Assembly (NCBI RefSeq): GCF_000747155.1
Contig: NZ_AVCK01000009.1
Location: forward strand, 62,001 to 126,000
Direction of reading: 5' to 3'
DNA: 64,000 nt
Origin: Arenimonas metalli CF5-1
GTDB lineage: Bacteria > Pseudomonadota > Gammaproteobacteria > Xanthomonadales > Xanthomonadaceae
A program made the translations under genes and the position numbers. Below, piece after piece: positions 18,455 through 27,586 of the stretch (position 1 is the first letter of the stretch; the number at the start of each line of letters is the position of its first letter). A model generated the notes under the pieces. It was not told the DNA's origin, made no database searches, and saw only the letters and a program-made list of their open reading frames with translations.

Positions 18455-19108
18455 ATTCCTGTGCTTCCACACAGCGTATGACAGTCCGGTCACGCCAGTC
18501 ACCACGGCGGGAATGAAGAGGGCGCGGTATTCGAAGGATGCGAAGGCCAGGGCGCCGAGGAGGCCGCCGGCGAGGAAGCTGGTGATGATGACCAGGCACA
18601 GCCACAGGCGGCGGCGGGCGACGGGAAGGCCGCGCAGGGCGTGGCCCAGGGTGATGCCGAGGTCGGTGAACATGCCGCTGACGTGCGAGGTGCGGATGAT
18701 GGCGCCGCTGTAGGTCGTGGCCATCGCGTTCTGCAGGCCGATCGCCACCGCCGCCAGCACCGGGCCGGCGAAGCTGCCGCGGGTGAACAGCGGCACCGCC
18801 GCCGCCAGCAGCACGGCTTCGATGGCCAGCGCCACGCCGTAGCGGCGGCCCAGGCGCAGCACGCTGTCCTGCACCAGCAGGCCGCTGAGCATCGCGCCGC
18901 CGACGAAGGCCAGCAGCATCGCCGCCAGCTGCCAGGCGGCGCGAAGGTCGCCGCCCGCCAGCGCGGCCCCCAGCAGGGTGGTGGTGCCGGTGAGGTGGGT
19001 GATGGCCTGGTGTTCGAAGCCCAGGTAACCCACCACGTTCACCATGCCGGCGACCAGGGCCAGGGCGGAGGCCCCGACCCAGACCCAGGTCGCCAGCCTT
19101 TCGGCCAT
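18431..19108 (-). CDS. DUF1275 (YoaK-type) membrane protein
   Basis: A 225-residue membrane protein with about six helices, of the DUF1275/YoaK family (function unknown). 'GYLGFEHQAITHLTGTTTLL' and 'GLQNAMATTYSGAIIRTSHV' are family-typical segments. The last seven residues ('NADLRG' and the residue before) and the TGA stop are encoded by the right arm of repeat C1, so the natural C-terminus has been replaced or extended by repeat DNA. It starts 4 nt after the phoH-like stop codon on the same strand. Confidence 0.82.
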   Translation of the reverse strand: MAERLATWVWVGASALALVAGMVNVVGYLGFEHQAITHLTGTTTLLGAALAGGDLRAAWQLAAMLLAFVGGAMLSGLLVQDSVLRLGRRYGVALAIEAVLLAAAVPLFTRGSFAGPVLAAVAIGLQNAMATTYSGAIIRTSHVSGMFTDLGITLGHALRGLPVARRRLWLCLVIITSFLAGGLLGALAFASFEYRALFIPAVVTGVTGLSYAVWKHRNLNADLRG

Positions 19109-19112
19109 GGCC

Positions 19113-20513
19113 TTACAGCACTTCCGAGGCGTAATCGGCCAGGCGCGAGCGCTCGCCGCGACGCAGCGTGATGTGTGCGCTGTGCGCCCAGTTCTTGAAC
19201 CGGTCGACGGCGTAGGTCAGGCCCGAGGTGGTCTCGGTGAGGTAGGGCGTGTCGATCTGTTCGACGTTGCCCATGCAGATGATCTTCGTGCCCGGGCCGG
19301 CGCGCGTGATCAGGGTCTTCATCTGCTTGGGCGTGAGGTTCTGCGCCTCGTCCACGATCACCCAGCGGTTGAGGAAGGTGCGGCCGCGCATGAAGTTCAT
19401 CGAGCGGATCTTGATGCGGCTGGCCAGCAGCTCGTTGGTGGCGCCGCGGCCCCAGCTGCCGTGGTCCTCGGTGTGGGTGAGCACCTCGAGGTTGTCGGTG
19501 AGCGCGCCCATCCACGGCGTCATCTTCTCTTCCTCGGTGCCGGGCAGGAAGCCGATGTCCTCGCCCACGCTGACCGTCGCGCGGGTCATGATGATCTCGC
19601 GGTAGCGCTGGATGTCCATCGTCTGGGTCAGGCCCGCGGCCAGCGCCAGCAGCGTCTTGCCCGTGCCGGCGGTGCCGAGCAGGGTGACGAAGTCGATCTC
19701 CGGGTCCATCAGCGCGTTGAAGGCGAAGTTCTGCTCGCGGTTGCGGGCGTTGATGCCCCAGACCTGGTGCTGCGGCGCGCGGAAGTCGTCGACGATCTGC
19801 AGCACCGCGCGCTCGTCGTCCAGGCGCGCGACCTTCATCTCCACTTCCTCGGCGCCGGGCATGTACAGGAACTGGTTCGGGTACCAGCCGTCGTCGTCGC
19901 GGCGGCGCACTTCGTAGAAGGTGCGGCCCTTCTCGGTCCAGCTGCGCAGGCTGCCTTCGTGCTGGTCCCAGAAGTCGGCGGAGAGCTCGGTGGCGCCGGT
20001 GAAGAGCAGGTTGAAGTCGTCGATCGCGCGGTCGTTCTCGTAGTCCTCGGCCTTGACGCCGCAGATCGAGGCCTTGATGCGCAGGTTGATGTCCTTGGAC
20101 ACCAGCACCACGGGCACGCCCGGGTGGTCCTCGATCAGCTGCAGGATCGAGCCGAGGATCTGGTTGTCGGGCAGCACGGTGCCGAAGCGCTTGCCTACCT
20201 CCACCGGCTTGAGCTGGAACAGCAGCCGGCCCACGCTCTCGTTGGCGCGCAGCTGCAGGCCCTTGGGCTGCACCAGGCGCACGCCCTCGTCGATGGTGTT
20301 GCCGTTGCCGTGCGCCTCGATGATCTCGTTGAGGAAGCGGCTGACCTGCCGGGCGTTGCGGCTGGCCTCGCTGTGGCCCTTCTTGCCGTTGTCGAGCTCC
20401 TCCAGGACCATCATCGGGATGAAGACGTCGTGCTCCTCGAACTTGAACAGCGCGGTCGGGTCGTGCATCAGCACGTTGGTGTCCAGCACGTAGATACGCT
20501 TGCTTCTCGTCAT
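19113..20513 (-). CDS. PhoH-family ATPase with N-terminal PIN domain
   Basis: A 466-residue PIN-PhoH fusion (YlaK/PhoH2-like). The N-terminal PIN nuclease domain begins 'YVLDTNVLMHDPTALF' (acidic D10) with further acidic residues in 'VLEELD' and 'LVSKDINLR'. The C-terminal PhoH helicase-like ATPase has Walker A 'LLGTAGTGKTLLA' and Walker B 'VIVDEAQNLT'. PhoH2 proteins studied elsewhere act as RNA helicase/ribonucleases; the target RNA here is unknown. The ATG at 20513 was chosen because it starts the PIN fold directly. Confidence 0.9.
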   Translation of the reverse strand: MTRSKRIYVLDTNVLMHDPTALFKFEEHDVFIPMMVLEELDNGKKGHSEASRNARQVSRFLNEIIEAHGNGNTIDEGVRLVQPKGLQLRANESVGRLLFQLKPVEVGKRFGTVLPDNQILGSILQLIEDHPGVPVVLVSKDINLRIKASICGVKAEDYENDRAIDDFNLLFTGATELSADFWDQHEGSLRSWTEKGRTFYEVRRRDDDGWYPNQFLYMPGAEEVEMKVARLDDERAVLQIVDDFRAPQHQVWGINARNREQNFAFNALMDPEIDFVTLLGTAGTGKTLLALAAGLTQTMDIQRYREIIMTRATVSVGEDIGFLPGTEEEKMTPWMGALTDNLEVLTHTEDHGSWGRGATNELLASRIKIRSMNFMRGRTFLNRWVIVDEAQNLTPKQMKTLITRAGPGTKIICMGNVEQIDTPYLTETTSGLTYAVDRFKNWAHSAHITLRRGERSRLADYASEVL

Positions 20514-20598
20514 GGGATTCTCATGTTGGGAAGGGACACAGCAACACACCGCCATGCTCGCGGGGCGAGACGGCGGGGCGGGTTTGCTCGGGGGTGGC

Positions 20599-21072
20599 TC
20601 ACTTGGCTTTGGCGGCCTTCTTCAGGGCTTCCAGCACGGCCTCGGCATGGCCGGGGACCTTCACGCCGCGCCAGCTTTCGGCGACGCGGCCCTCGGGATC
20701 GACCAGGAACGTGCTGCGCTCGATGCCCAGCACCTTCTTGCCATACATGTTCTTCTCCTTGATGACACCGAAGGCGCGGCACACGGCCTCGTCGGCGTCG
20801 GAGATCAGGTCGAAGGCGAAGCCGTGCTTGGCGCAGAAGTTCTGGTGCGACTTCACCGAGTCGCGCGACAGGCCCAGGACCTCGGCCTTGAGCTTGCGGA
20901 ACTTCGGGTACAGGGCGTTGAAGTCGATGCCCTCGGTGGTGCAGCCCGGCGTGTTGTCCTTCGGGTAGAAGTACAGCACCAGCCACTGGCCGCGGTAGTC
21001 GGCGAGGTTGGCGCTGCCGCCCTTGCCCAGGGTGATCGGGAGGTCGCTGATGCGGTCGCCGGTATCGATCAT
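20599..21072 (-). CDS. bcp: Thioredoxin-dependent peroxiredoxin (Bcp/PrxQ type)
   Basis: A 157-residue peroxiredoxin that reduces peroxides with thioredoxin. The peroxidatic cysteine is C44 in 'KDNTPGCTTEG'. The usual PrxQ resolving cysteine five residues later (CTxxxC) is absent: position 49 is Ile. Other cysteines (in 'NFCAKH' and 'AVCRAFG') are farther along and may substitute. The start is set by the ATG at 21072; reading further upstream would enter the gcvR-like gene in another frame. Confidence 0.9.
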   Translation of the reverse strand: MIDTGDRISDLPITLGKGGSANLADYRGQWLVLYFYPKDNTPGCTTEGIDFNALYPKFRKLKAEVLGLSRDSVKSHQNFCAKHGFAFDLISDADEAVCRAFGVIKEKNMYGKKVLGIERSTFLVDPEGRVAESWRGVKVPGHAEAVLEALKKAAKAK

Positions 21073-21080
21073 TTCCGTCC

Positions 21081-21641
21081 TCAGAACTTCATCGGGTCCA
21101 TGATGGCGTCGAGGTTGAGGTGGTCGCAGAACTCGAGGAAATCGTCGCGCAGTGCGGCGATGTGCATGTTCGAGGGGATGCCGATGGTGACCTGGGCCGA
21201 GAACATGTCGGCGCCGGTCTGCATCGCCCGGTAGCGCGAACTGTGCAGGCTTTCGATGGTGATGCCCTGGCGGTCGAAGAAATCGGCCAGCTGGAACAGG
21301 ATGCCGGGCTTGTCGGCGGCGACCACTTCCACGATGTAGGGCAGCAGGTTCGACTGCAGGGCCTTGGGGCCGGTGCGGTACCAGACCAGCTTGTAGCCTT
21401 CCTCGCGCTCGAGGCGGGTGAGCATGGCCTCGAGCTTGGCGACGGCGTCCCAGGAGCCCACGGCCAGCGCGGTGACCGAGACGTCGCGGCCCACGGTGGA
21501 CAGCCTGGCATCGACCATGTTGCAGCCGCTGTCGGAAATGCGCCGGGTGACCGCCAACAGCGGGGACTGCGGATGCGTGGTGTAGGCGCTGATCAGCAGG
21601 TGGTTCTCGTTGGCAGCGGGGCGTGCGGCGGGGTCGGTCAA
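21081..21641 (-). CDS. gcvR: Double-ACT glycine-cleavage-repressor-like regulator
   Basis: A 186-residue protein with two ACT domains, related to GcvR, which in E. coli restrains GcvA at the glycine-cleavage operon. '[20 protein letters not shown]' opens ACT 1 and '[19 protein letters not shown]' opens ACT 2. No ATG fits; the TTG at 21641 matches the xanthomonad N-terminus. It is followed after 8 nt by bcp, the same gcvR-bcp order as in E. coli, and is divergent from dapA, again as in E. coli. Regulation of the gcv genes is therefore likely but inferred. Confidence 0.85.
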   Translation of the reverse strand: MTDPAARPAANENHLLISAYTTHPQSPLLAVTRRISDSGCNMVDARLSTVGRDVSVTALAVGSWDAVAKLEAMLTRLEREEGYKLVWYRTGPKALQSNLLPYIVEVVAADKPGILFQLADFFDRQGITIESLHSSRYRAMQTGADMFSAQVTIGIPSNMHIAALRDDFLEFCDHLNLDAIMDPMKF

Positions 21642-21691
21642 TGCGGTGTTCCGTGGCGGCGCGGATGAACCCGCGCGTAAGTGTCCCGGCC

Positions 21692-21721
21692 AGCATACTT
21701 GCCGCCGCTTTGAGGCCGCAA
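21692..21721 (-). promoter_or_regulatory. Candidate promoter for gcvR-bcp
   Basis: On the minus strand TTGCGG (-35, 21716-21721) and TATGCT (-10, 21692-21697) are separated by 18 nt in the divergent gcvR/dapA spacer. This is a plausible sigma-70 match, giving a leader of about 45 nt. Confidence 0.4.
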
Positions 21722-21756
21722 GTAACATCGGGCCATACCCTTGCAAGGCCTTTCCA

Positions 21757-22647
21757 TTGCACCTTTCCGGCAGCATCACCGCCCTGGCCACCCCGTTCAC
21801 CGCGGCCGGCGACCTCGACCTCGACGCCTGGGCCCGCCTGCTTGACGCCCAGCTCGCCGGCGGCAGCCACGGCATCGTCGTCGCCGGCTCCACCGGCGAG
21901 GCCGCCGCGCTCACCGACGACGAATTCATGACCCTGCTGCGCACCGCGGTGGCGCGCGTCGGCGGCCGGATGAAGGTGCTGGCCGGCACCGGCCAGTCCA
22001 ACACGGCCAAGACCATCGCCCAGACCCGCCTGGCGCGCGACGGCGGCGCCGACGCGGCGCTGGTGGTCACCCCGCCGTACGTGCGCCCGACCCAGGCCGG
22101 GCTCGTGGCCCATTACCAGGCGGTCGCCGCCCAGGGCGGCCTGCCCGTGGTGCTCTACAACGTGCCGGGCCGCACCGGCTGCGACCTGCTGCCGGAAACC
22201 GTCGCGCAGCTGTGCCGTCACCCCGGCATCATCGGCCTGAAGGAAGCGCGCGGCGACGAGGCGCGCTGGAATGCGCTCTACCCGCTGGCCGGCGAGGATT
22301 TCGCCCTGCTCAGCGGCGACGATCCCACCTTCGTGCGCGCCATGCTCGGCGGCGCCGACGGCGTCATCTCGGTCGCGTCGAACGTGCTGCCGCGCGCCTT
22401 CGCCCGGCTCTGCGCGCTGGCCGCGGCCGGCGAGGCGGACGCGGCGCGCGCGCTGGATGCGCGCCTGCAGCCGGTCTACGACTTCACCGGTATCGAATCC
22501 AACCCGATCCCGGTCAAGGCCCTGCTGGCCCGCCAGGGCATCGGCCATGGCCTGCGCCTGCCGCTGCTGCCCCTGTCCGCGCCGCACGCGGCCCTCGCCG
22601 ACCAGATGGCCGCGCTGTGCCGCCAGGTCGAGCAGGAACTGGCCTGA
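21757..22647 (+). CDS. dapA: 4-hydroxy-tetrahydrodipicolinate synthase
   Basis: A 296-residue class-I aldolase that condenses pyruvate with aspartate semialdehyde in lysine/diaminopimelate synthesis. Schiff-base lysine is in '[10 protein letters not shown]', the catalytic-triad tyrosine in 'LYNVPGRTG', and the pyruvate-binding segment in '[11 protein letters not shown]'. The TTG at 21757, with AAGG upstream, gives the expected '[11 protein letters not shown]' N-terminus; no ATG or GTG is suitably placed. bamC follows after 58 nt, as in E. coli (dapA-nlpB). Confidence 0.95.
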   Translation: MHLSGSITALATPFTAAGDLDLDAWARLLDAQLAGGSHGIVVAGSTGEAAALTDDEFMTLLRTAVARVGGRMKVLAGTGQSNTAKTIAQTRLARDGGADAALVVTPPYVRPTQAGLVAHYQAVAAQGGLPVVLYNVPGRTGCDLLPETVAQLCRHPGIIGLKEARGDEARWNALYPLAGEDFALLSGDDPTFVRAMLGGADGVISVASNVLPRAFARLCALAAAGEADAARALDARLQPVYDFTGIESNPIPVKALLARQGIGHGLRLPLLPLSAPHAALADQMAALCRQVEQELA

Positions 22648-22705
22648 ACCGCTTACCATTGGCGCCTGCCGCGGCCCGCCCGCAGCGCCTTCCAGGAGAT
22701 CCCGC

Positions 22706-23278
22706 ATGACCGTGTCCAAGCTTTCCCTTCGCCCGCTGCTGTGCGGCGCCCTGGCCGTGGCCCTGGTTTCCCAGGCCGGCTGCGCCTGGACCCGCAGCAA
22801 GCTGGGGATGGACGTCGAGTACCAGAAGAGCACGGAAGGCAAGCCGCTGGTCGTGCCGGCCGGCCTCGACACGCCGTCCACGGGTGCGGCGATCATGGTC
22901 CCCGATGCGAACAATGGCCCGCTGGTCAGCAGCGACCTGCCGCCCAGCAACCTCGGCGGCGGCGCCAGCGTCGGCGAGGGGCCGGCGCCGGCCTCGGGCG
23001 TGGCCGGGATCGCCGAGCTGCCGCTGTCCGATTCGGCCGACGAGGCCTGGCGCCGCGTGGGCGCGGCGCTGCCGGGCATCGCCGGCGTGCGCGTGGGCGA
23101 CAGCGCCAAGCTGCTCAACAGCCACGAGGCCACCTACCGCGGCGTGACCGTCCTGCTGCGCGCCGAGCCGACCACCGCCGGCTCCCGCGTCGTGGCCCTG
23201 GGCGCCGACGGCCAGCCGGTCACCACGGGTGCTCCGGCCGAACTGCTGGCCCTCCTGCGCGACAAGCTCGCCGAATAA
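22706..23278 (+). CDS. bamC: BamC-like outer-membrane assembly lipoprotein
   Basis: A 190-residue lipoprotein. The signal peptide ends at 'LVSQAGCAW' with Cys near residue 26 lipidated. A low-complexity Gly/Pro/Ala linker follows, then one compact domain ('DSADEAWRRVGAALPGI') with the helix-grip character of BamC. It is much shorter than E. coli BamC (344 residues), keeping only one globular domain. The position directly after dapA is the conserved nlpB/bamC position. ATG with AGGAGA upstream. A role in the BAM complex is inferred from synteny and fold. Confidence 0.75.
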   Translation: MTVSKLSLRPLLCGALAVALVSQAGCAWTRSKLGMDVEYQKSTEGKPLVVPAGLDTPSTGAAIMVPDANNGPLVSSDLPPSNLGGGASVGEGPAPASGVAGIAELPLSDSADEAWRRVGAALPGIAGVRVGDSAKLLNSHEATYRGVTVLLRAEPTTAGSRVVALGADGQPVTTGAPAELLALLRDKLAE

Positions 23279-23300
23279 GCCCGGACAGCGCCCCAAGACC

Positions 23301-23363
23301 GTAGGAGGGCCTTCAGGCCCGAAGCTTTCCGCAGAGGAGCTTCGGGCCTGAAGGCCCTCCTAC
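23301..23363. repeat. REP palindrome family B, copy B2
   Basis: Perfect 26-nt arms (23301-23326 and 23338-23363) with an 11-nt loop, outer ends GTAGGAGG, between the convergent bamC and fdxA genes. It may act as a bidirectional transcript end, although no T-run is present. Confidence 0.88.
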
Positions 23364-23370
23364 GTTTGCG

Positions 23371-23694
23371 TCAGCGTTCGAGGAGGGGGAGCTTGCCGGG
23401 CTTGCCGTCCCACTCGGCCGCGTCGGGCAGGGGGTCCTGGCGGGTGGTGATCACCGGCCACTGCTTGGACAGCTCGGCGTTGAGGGCGATGAAGCCCTCC
23501 TGGCCGGCGGGCACGTCGTCTTCCGGGTAGATCGCCTTGGCCGGGCACTCGGGCTCGCACAGGGTGCAGTCGATGCACTCCTCGGGGTCGATGACCAGGA
23601 AGTTCGGGCCTTCGTGGAAGCAGTCGACCGGGCACACCTCGACGCAGTCGGTGTACTTGCACTTGATGCAGTTCTCGATGACGACAAAGGGCAT
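23371..23694 (-). CDS. fdxA: Seven-iron (3Fe-4S/4Fe-4S) ferredoxin
   Basis: A 107-residue ferredoxin of the Azotobacter FdI/FdxA type. Cysteine patterns are '[17 protein letters not shown]' (first region, giving a 3Fe-4S and part of the 4Fe-4S site) and '[12 protein letters not shown]' (second). The roughly 45-residue C-terminal extension is usual. It serves as a low-potential electron carrier; the redox partners are not evident. Nothing suggests an operon with the tRNA gene 124 nt upstream. Confidence 0.95.
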   Translation of the reverse strand: MPFVVIENCIKCKYTDCVEVCPVDCFHEGPNFLVIDPEECIDCTLCEPECPAKAIYPEDDVPAGQEGFIALNAELSKQWPVITTRQDPLPDAAEWDGKPGKLPLLER

Positions 23695-23786
23695 GGCCGG
23701 GACTCGTGGAGGGTGCGAACGCCGCTGATTCTAGCGGCAGCGGCCGGCGCCGCCCAGCGCGGCGGGCGGCGGGGGCCGCAAAAAGC

Positions 23787-23811
23787 GAAGGCCCGGCATG
23801 GCCGGGCCTTC
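23787..23811 (-). terminator. Terminator of tRNA-Glu
   Basis: Arms of 11 nt (23787-23797 and 23801-23811) around a 3-nt loop, followed on the minus strand by GCTTTTTG. It lies 8 nt after the tRNA 3' end. Confidence 0.85.
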
Positions 23812-23818
23812 TGAAGAG

Positions 23819-23894
23819 TGGCGCTCCCTAGGGGACTCGAACCCCTGTTCCAGCCTTGAGAGGGCCGTGTCCTAGGCCACTAGACGAAGGGAGC
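23819..23894 (-). tRNA. tRNA-Glu (anticodon CTC)
   Basis: A 76-nt tRNA read on the minus strand. Acceptor stem GCTCCCT/AGGGAGC pairs perfectly, the discriminator base is G, and CCA is encoded. The anticodon loop CTCTCAA places CTC at positions 34-36 (reads GAG). The T-loop GTTCGAGTC is standard. No integrase or phage gene is adjacent. An AGTATA/TATACT sequence 30 nt upstream (23924-23929) is a possible -10 element. Confidence 0.97.
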
Positions 23895-24011
23895 GCGGAT
23901 GGCGAAGCGGTGCAGCGGGCGCTAGTATACCGGGCTTTACCGGTGCCGGGAAGCCGCTTCCCGCCCGGGCCCGAAGACGCCGCGCAAGGACCCCGCGCCG
24001 CCCCGACCCGA

Positions 24012-25385
24012 ATGGACAAGCGCATCGCCACTCCCCTCACGCCCCTGATCGTGCCGCGCGCCGAGCACGGCATCTCCCGCAAGGACATCAGTCCCAACGC
24101 GCTGCGCGTGCTCTACAAGCTGCGCGAAGGCGGCTTCCAGGGCTACCTGGTCGGCGGCGCGGTCCGCGACCTGCTGGTCGGCGGCCACCCGAAGGACTTC
24201 GACGTCGCCACCGACGCCACCCCGGAGCAGGTGCGTTCGCTGTTCCGCAACTGCCGCCTGATCGGCCGGCGGTTCCGGCTGGCGCACGTGGTGTTCGGCC
24301 GCGAGATCATCGAGGTCGCCACCTTCCGCGCCAACACCGACGACGGCAGCGGCGATCGCGAGACCGAGGACGGCGGCCGCCTGCTGCGCGACAACGTCTA
24401 CGGCACCATCGAGGACGACGCGGTCCGCCGCGACTTCACCGCGAACGCGCTGTACTACGCCATCGAGGATTTCTCGGTGCGCGATTACTGCGGCGGCTAC
24501 CAGGACTGCCAGGACCGCGTGCTGCGCCTGATCGGCGACCCGGTCGAGCGCTACCGCGAGGATCCGGTGCGCATGCTGCGCGCCGCGCGCCTGGCCGCCA
24601 AGCTGGGCTTCGCCATTGCCCCCGACGCCGCCGCGCCGATCCCGGAGCTGGCACCGCTGCTGTCCGCCGCGCCGCCGGCCCGCCTGTTCGACGAGTGCCT
24701 GAAGATGTTCCTGGCCGGCCACGCCGAGTCCAGCTTCATGCTGCTCGAGAACCACGGCCTGCTGCCGGCGCTGTTCCCCGAGACCGCGGTCGCGCTCGAG
24801 ACCAACCGCAGCGGCGCCCTGCGCGCCATGGTGCTGCAGGCGCTGCGCAGCACCGACGAACGCGTCGCCCAGGACAAGCCGGTCACGCCGGCCTTCCTGT
24901 TCGCCGCCCTGCTGTGGCCGGCGTATTGCCGCGAGCTGGCGGTGATGCAGAAGGCCGGCATCGACCCGCTGGTCGCGCAGCAGCGCGCCGCCGACCGCGT
25001 CACCCTGCACCAGGCCCAGCGGATCGCGCTGCCGCGCCGGTTCTCGCAGCCGATGCAAGAGATCTGGCTGCTGCAGCCGCGCTTCGCCCAGCGCGTGCGC
25101 AAGCGCGTGTTCCGGCTGCTGTCGCACCCGCGCTTCCGCGCCGCTTTCGATTTCCTCGAGCTGCGCGCCGGTGCCGCGCCGGAGCTGGCCGCCGACGTCG
25201 CCTTCTGGCGCGAGGCCCAGGCCCAGGCGCCCGAGCAGCTGGCCGAACGCCTGGACCCGAAGGCGCCGCGCCGCGAGCGCGATCCCGATGACCTGAGCCC
25301 CGAAGGCGAGGGCGCCGCGCCCGGCCCGAAGAAGCGCCGCCGGCGCCGGCGCAAGCCGGGCGGGGGCGAGGGCGGCGGCGAGTGA
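24012..25385 (+). CDS. pcnB: Poly(A) polymerase I
   Basis: A 457-residue class-II nucleotidyltransferase that adds poly(A) tails to RNA 3' ends, marking them for decay. The head has 'YLVGGAVRDLLVGG' and the metal-binding DxD in 'KDFDVATDATPEQV'. The basic cluster 'RCRLIGRRFRLAHV'-type region separates PcnB from CCA-adding enzymes. The C-terminus is a run of Arg/Lys ('KKRRRRRRK') suited to RNA binding. The ATG at 24012 removes 52 upstream codons that overlap the tRNA gene. It overlaps folK by four bases (GTGA) and heads the folK-panBC-pgi run. Confidence 0.94.
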   Translation: MDKRIATPLTPLIVPRAEHGISRKDISPNALRVLYKLREGGFQGYLVGGAVRDLLVGGHPKDFDVATDATPEQVRSLFRNCRLIGRRFRLAHVVFGREIIEVATFRANTDDGSGDRETEDGGRLLRDNVYGTIEDDAVRRDFTANALYYAIEDFSVRDYCGGYQDCQDRVLRLIGDPVERYREDPVRMLRAARLAAKLGFAIAPDAAAPIPELAPLLSAAPPARLFDECLKMFLAGHAESSFMLLENHGLLPALFPETAVALETNRSGALRAMVLQALRSTDERVAQDKPVTPAFLFAALLWPAYCRELAVMQKAGIDPLVAQQRAADRVTLHQAQRIALPRRFSQPMQEIWLLQPRFAQRVRKRVFRLLSHPRFRAAFDFLELRAGAAPELAADVAFWREAQAQAPEQLAERLDPKAPRRERDPDDLSPEGEGAAPGPKKRRRRRRKPGGGEGGGE

Positions 25386-25882
25386 GGCCGGACGATCCGG
25401 TCCGCGCCTTCGTCGGCCTGGGCGGCAACCAGGGCGATGTCGAGACCACGCTGGTCGAGGCGCTCTGGGCGGTGGACGCGCTGCCCCAGACCACCATCCA
25501 GCGCCAGTCCGCCTTCTACCGCACGCCGGCCTGGGGCAAGACCGACCAGCCCGCGTTCCTCAACGCCGTGGTCGAGCTGCGCACGCGCATGCCGGCGAAG
25601 GTGCTGCTTGAATCCCTGCTGGCGATCGAGGAGCGCTTCGGCCGCGTGCGCAGCGAGGCCGACCGCTGGGGCCCGCGCGCGATCGACCTCGACCTGCTGG
25701 CGTATGGCGACGAAGTCATCGACGAGCCCGGCCTCACGCTGCCGCACCCGCATCTTCACGAGCGCGCCTTCGTGCTGGTGCCCCTGGCCGAGATCGCGCC
25801 CGCCCTGGTCATCCCGGGCCGCGGCGATGTCGCCTCGCTGCTCGCCGCGGTGGATGTTTCGGGCATCGAAGCGATACCTTAG
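25382..25882 (+). CDS. folK: HPPK, folate-pathway pyrophosphokinase
   Basis: A 166-residue 6-hydroxymethyl-7,8-dihydropterin pyrophosphokinase, the step before dihydropteroate synthase. Family motifs: 'VGLGGNQGD' at the start, '[17 protein letters not shown]', the Mg-binding '[15 protein letters not shown]', and '[15 protein letters not shown]'. The start is a GTG overlapping the pcnB stop, so translation is coupled. The order pcnB-folK-panB-panC is conserved across gammaproteobacteria. Confidence 0.95.
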   Translation: MRPDDPVRAFVGLGGNQGDVETTLVEALWAVDALPQTTIQRQSAFYRTPAWGKTDQPAFLNAVVELRTRMPAKVLLESLLAIEERFGRVRSEADRWGPRAIDLDLLAYGDEVIDEPGLTLPHPHLHERAFVLVPLAEIAPALVIPGRGDVASLLAAVDVSGIEAIP

Positions 25883-25907
25883 GGGTCCCTCCCCCCGGGC
25901 CAACGCC

Positions 25908-26732
<825 letters not shown>

Positions 26733-26737
26733 AACGG

Positions 26738-27586
26738 ATGCAGACCCACTCCACGCTGGCCGCCCTGCGCGCCCAGGTCCGCCAGTGGCGCCGCGAAGGC
26801 GCCAGCATCGGATTCGTCCCGACCATGGGCAACCTGCACGCCGGCCACCACGCGCTGGTGGCCCTGGCGCGCCGGCATGCCGACCGCGTCGTCGCCAGCA
26901 TCTTCGTCAACCCGACCCAGTTCGGTCCGAACGAGGACTACGCGCGCTATCCGCGCACGCCCGACAGCGACATCAAGGGCCTGGCCGAAACCGGCTGCGA
27001 CGCGCTGTTCCTGCCGCCGGTGGAACAGATGTATCCGTTCGGCACCATGGGCTGCGTGCAGATGCACGTGCCCGGCATCACCGACATCCTGTGTGGCGCG
27101 CACCGCCCGGGCCACTTCAATGGCGTGGCGCAGGTGGTGGCGCGGCTGTTCAACATGGTGCAGCCGGACCTGGCCGTGTTCGGGCGCAAGGATTACCAGC
27201 AGCTGCAGGTGATCCGCTACATGACCCGCGAGATGAGCTTCCCGGTGGAGATCATCCCGGCGCCGACGCTGCGCGAGGCCGATGGCCTGGCCATGAGTTC
27301 GCGCAACCAGTACCTGCAGGGCGACGAGCGCCAGACCGCCACGCGGATCTACCAGACGCTGCGCTTCATGCGCGACGCCGCCCGCCAGGGACTGCCCGTG
27401 GCCGGCATCGAGGACGAGGCGGTGGCGCGGCTCGAGGCCGCCGGCTTCACCGTGGATTACGCCGAAGTGCGCCGCGGCGACCTCACCCGCGCCAAGTCGC
27501 CGGACGAGAAGGGCCTGGTGGCGCTGGTCGCCGCGCGCCTCGGCCGCACGCGCCTGATCGACAACCTCGAGTTCGACGGTGAGTAA
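26738..27586 (+). CDS. panC: Pantothenate synthetase
   Basis: A 282-residue PanC that joins pantoate and beta-alanine with ATP. The nucleotidyl-transferase 'HIGH'-like motif is '[13 protein letters not shown]', followed by '[20 protein letters not shown]', 'FGRKDYQQL' and the KMSKS-equivalent '[10 protein letters not shown]'. It forms the panBC pair for coenzyme A precursor synthesis. The stop overlaps the GTG candidate start of pgi. Confidence 0.96.
   Translation: MQTHSTLAALRAQVRQWRREGASIGFVPTMGNLHAGHHALVALARRHADRVVASIFVNPTQFGPNEDYARYPRTPDSDIKGLAETGCDALFLPPVEQMYPFGTMGCVQMHVPGITDILCGAHRPGHFNGVAQVVARLFNMVQPDLAVFGRKDYQQLQVIRYMTREMSFPVEIIPAPTLREADGLAMSSRNQYLQGDERQTATRIYQTLRFMRDAARQGLPVAGIEDEAVARLEAAGFTVDYAEVRRGDLTRAKSPDEKGLVALVAARLGRTRLIDNLEFDGE

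Noticed and set aside
20599-23133. An 844-codon open frame ending in the bcp sequence
   Set aside because: Only the last 157 codons are peroxiredoxin. The upstream part runs antisense through dapA and bamC and in a wrong frame through the gcvR-like gene; the bcp ATG at 21072 is the real start.
23819-24012. Genomic-island attachment at tRNA-Glu
   Set aside because: No integrase, no direct repeat of the tRNA 3' end was seen nearby, and both flanks are core genes with normal composition.
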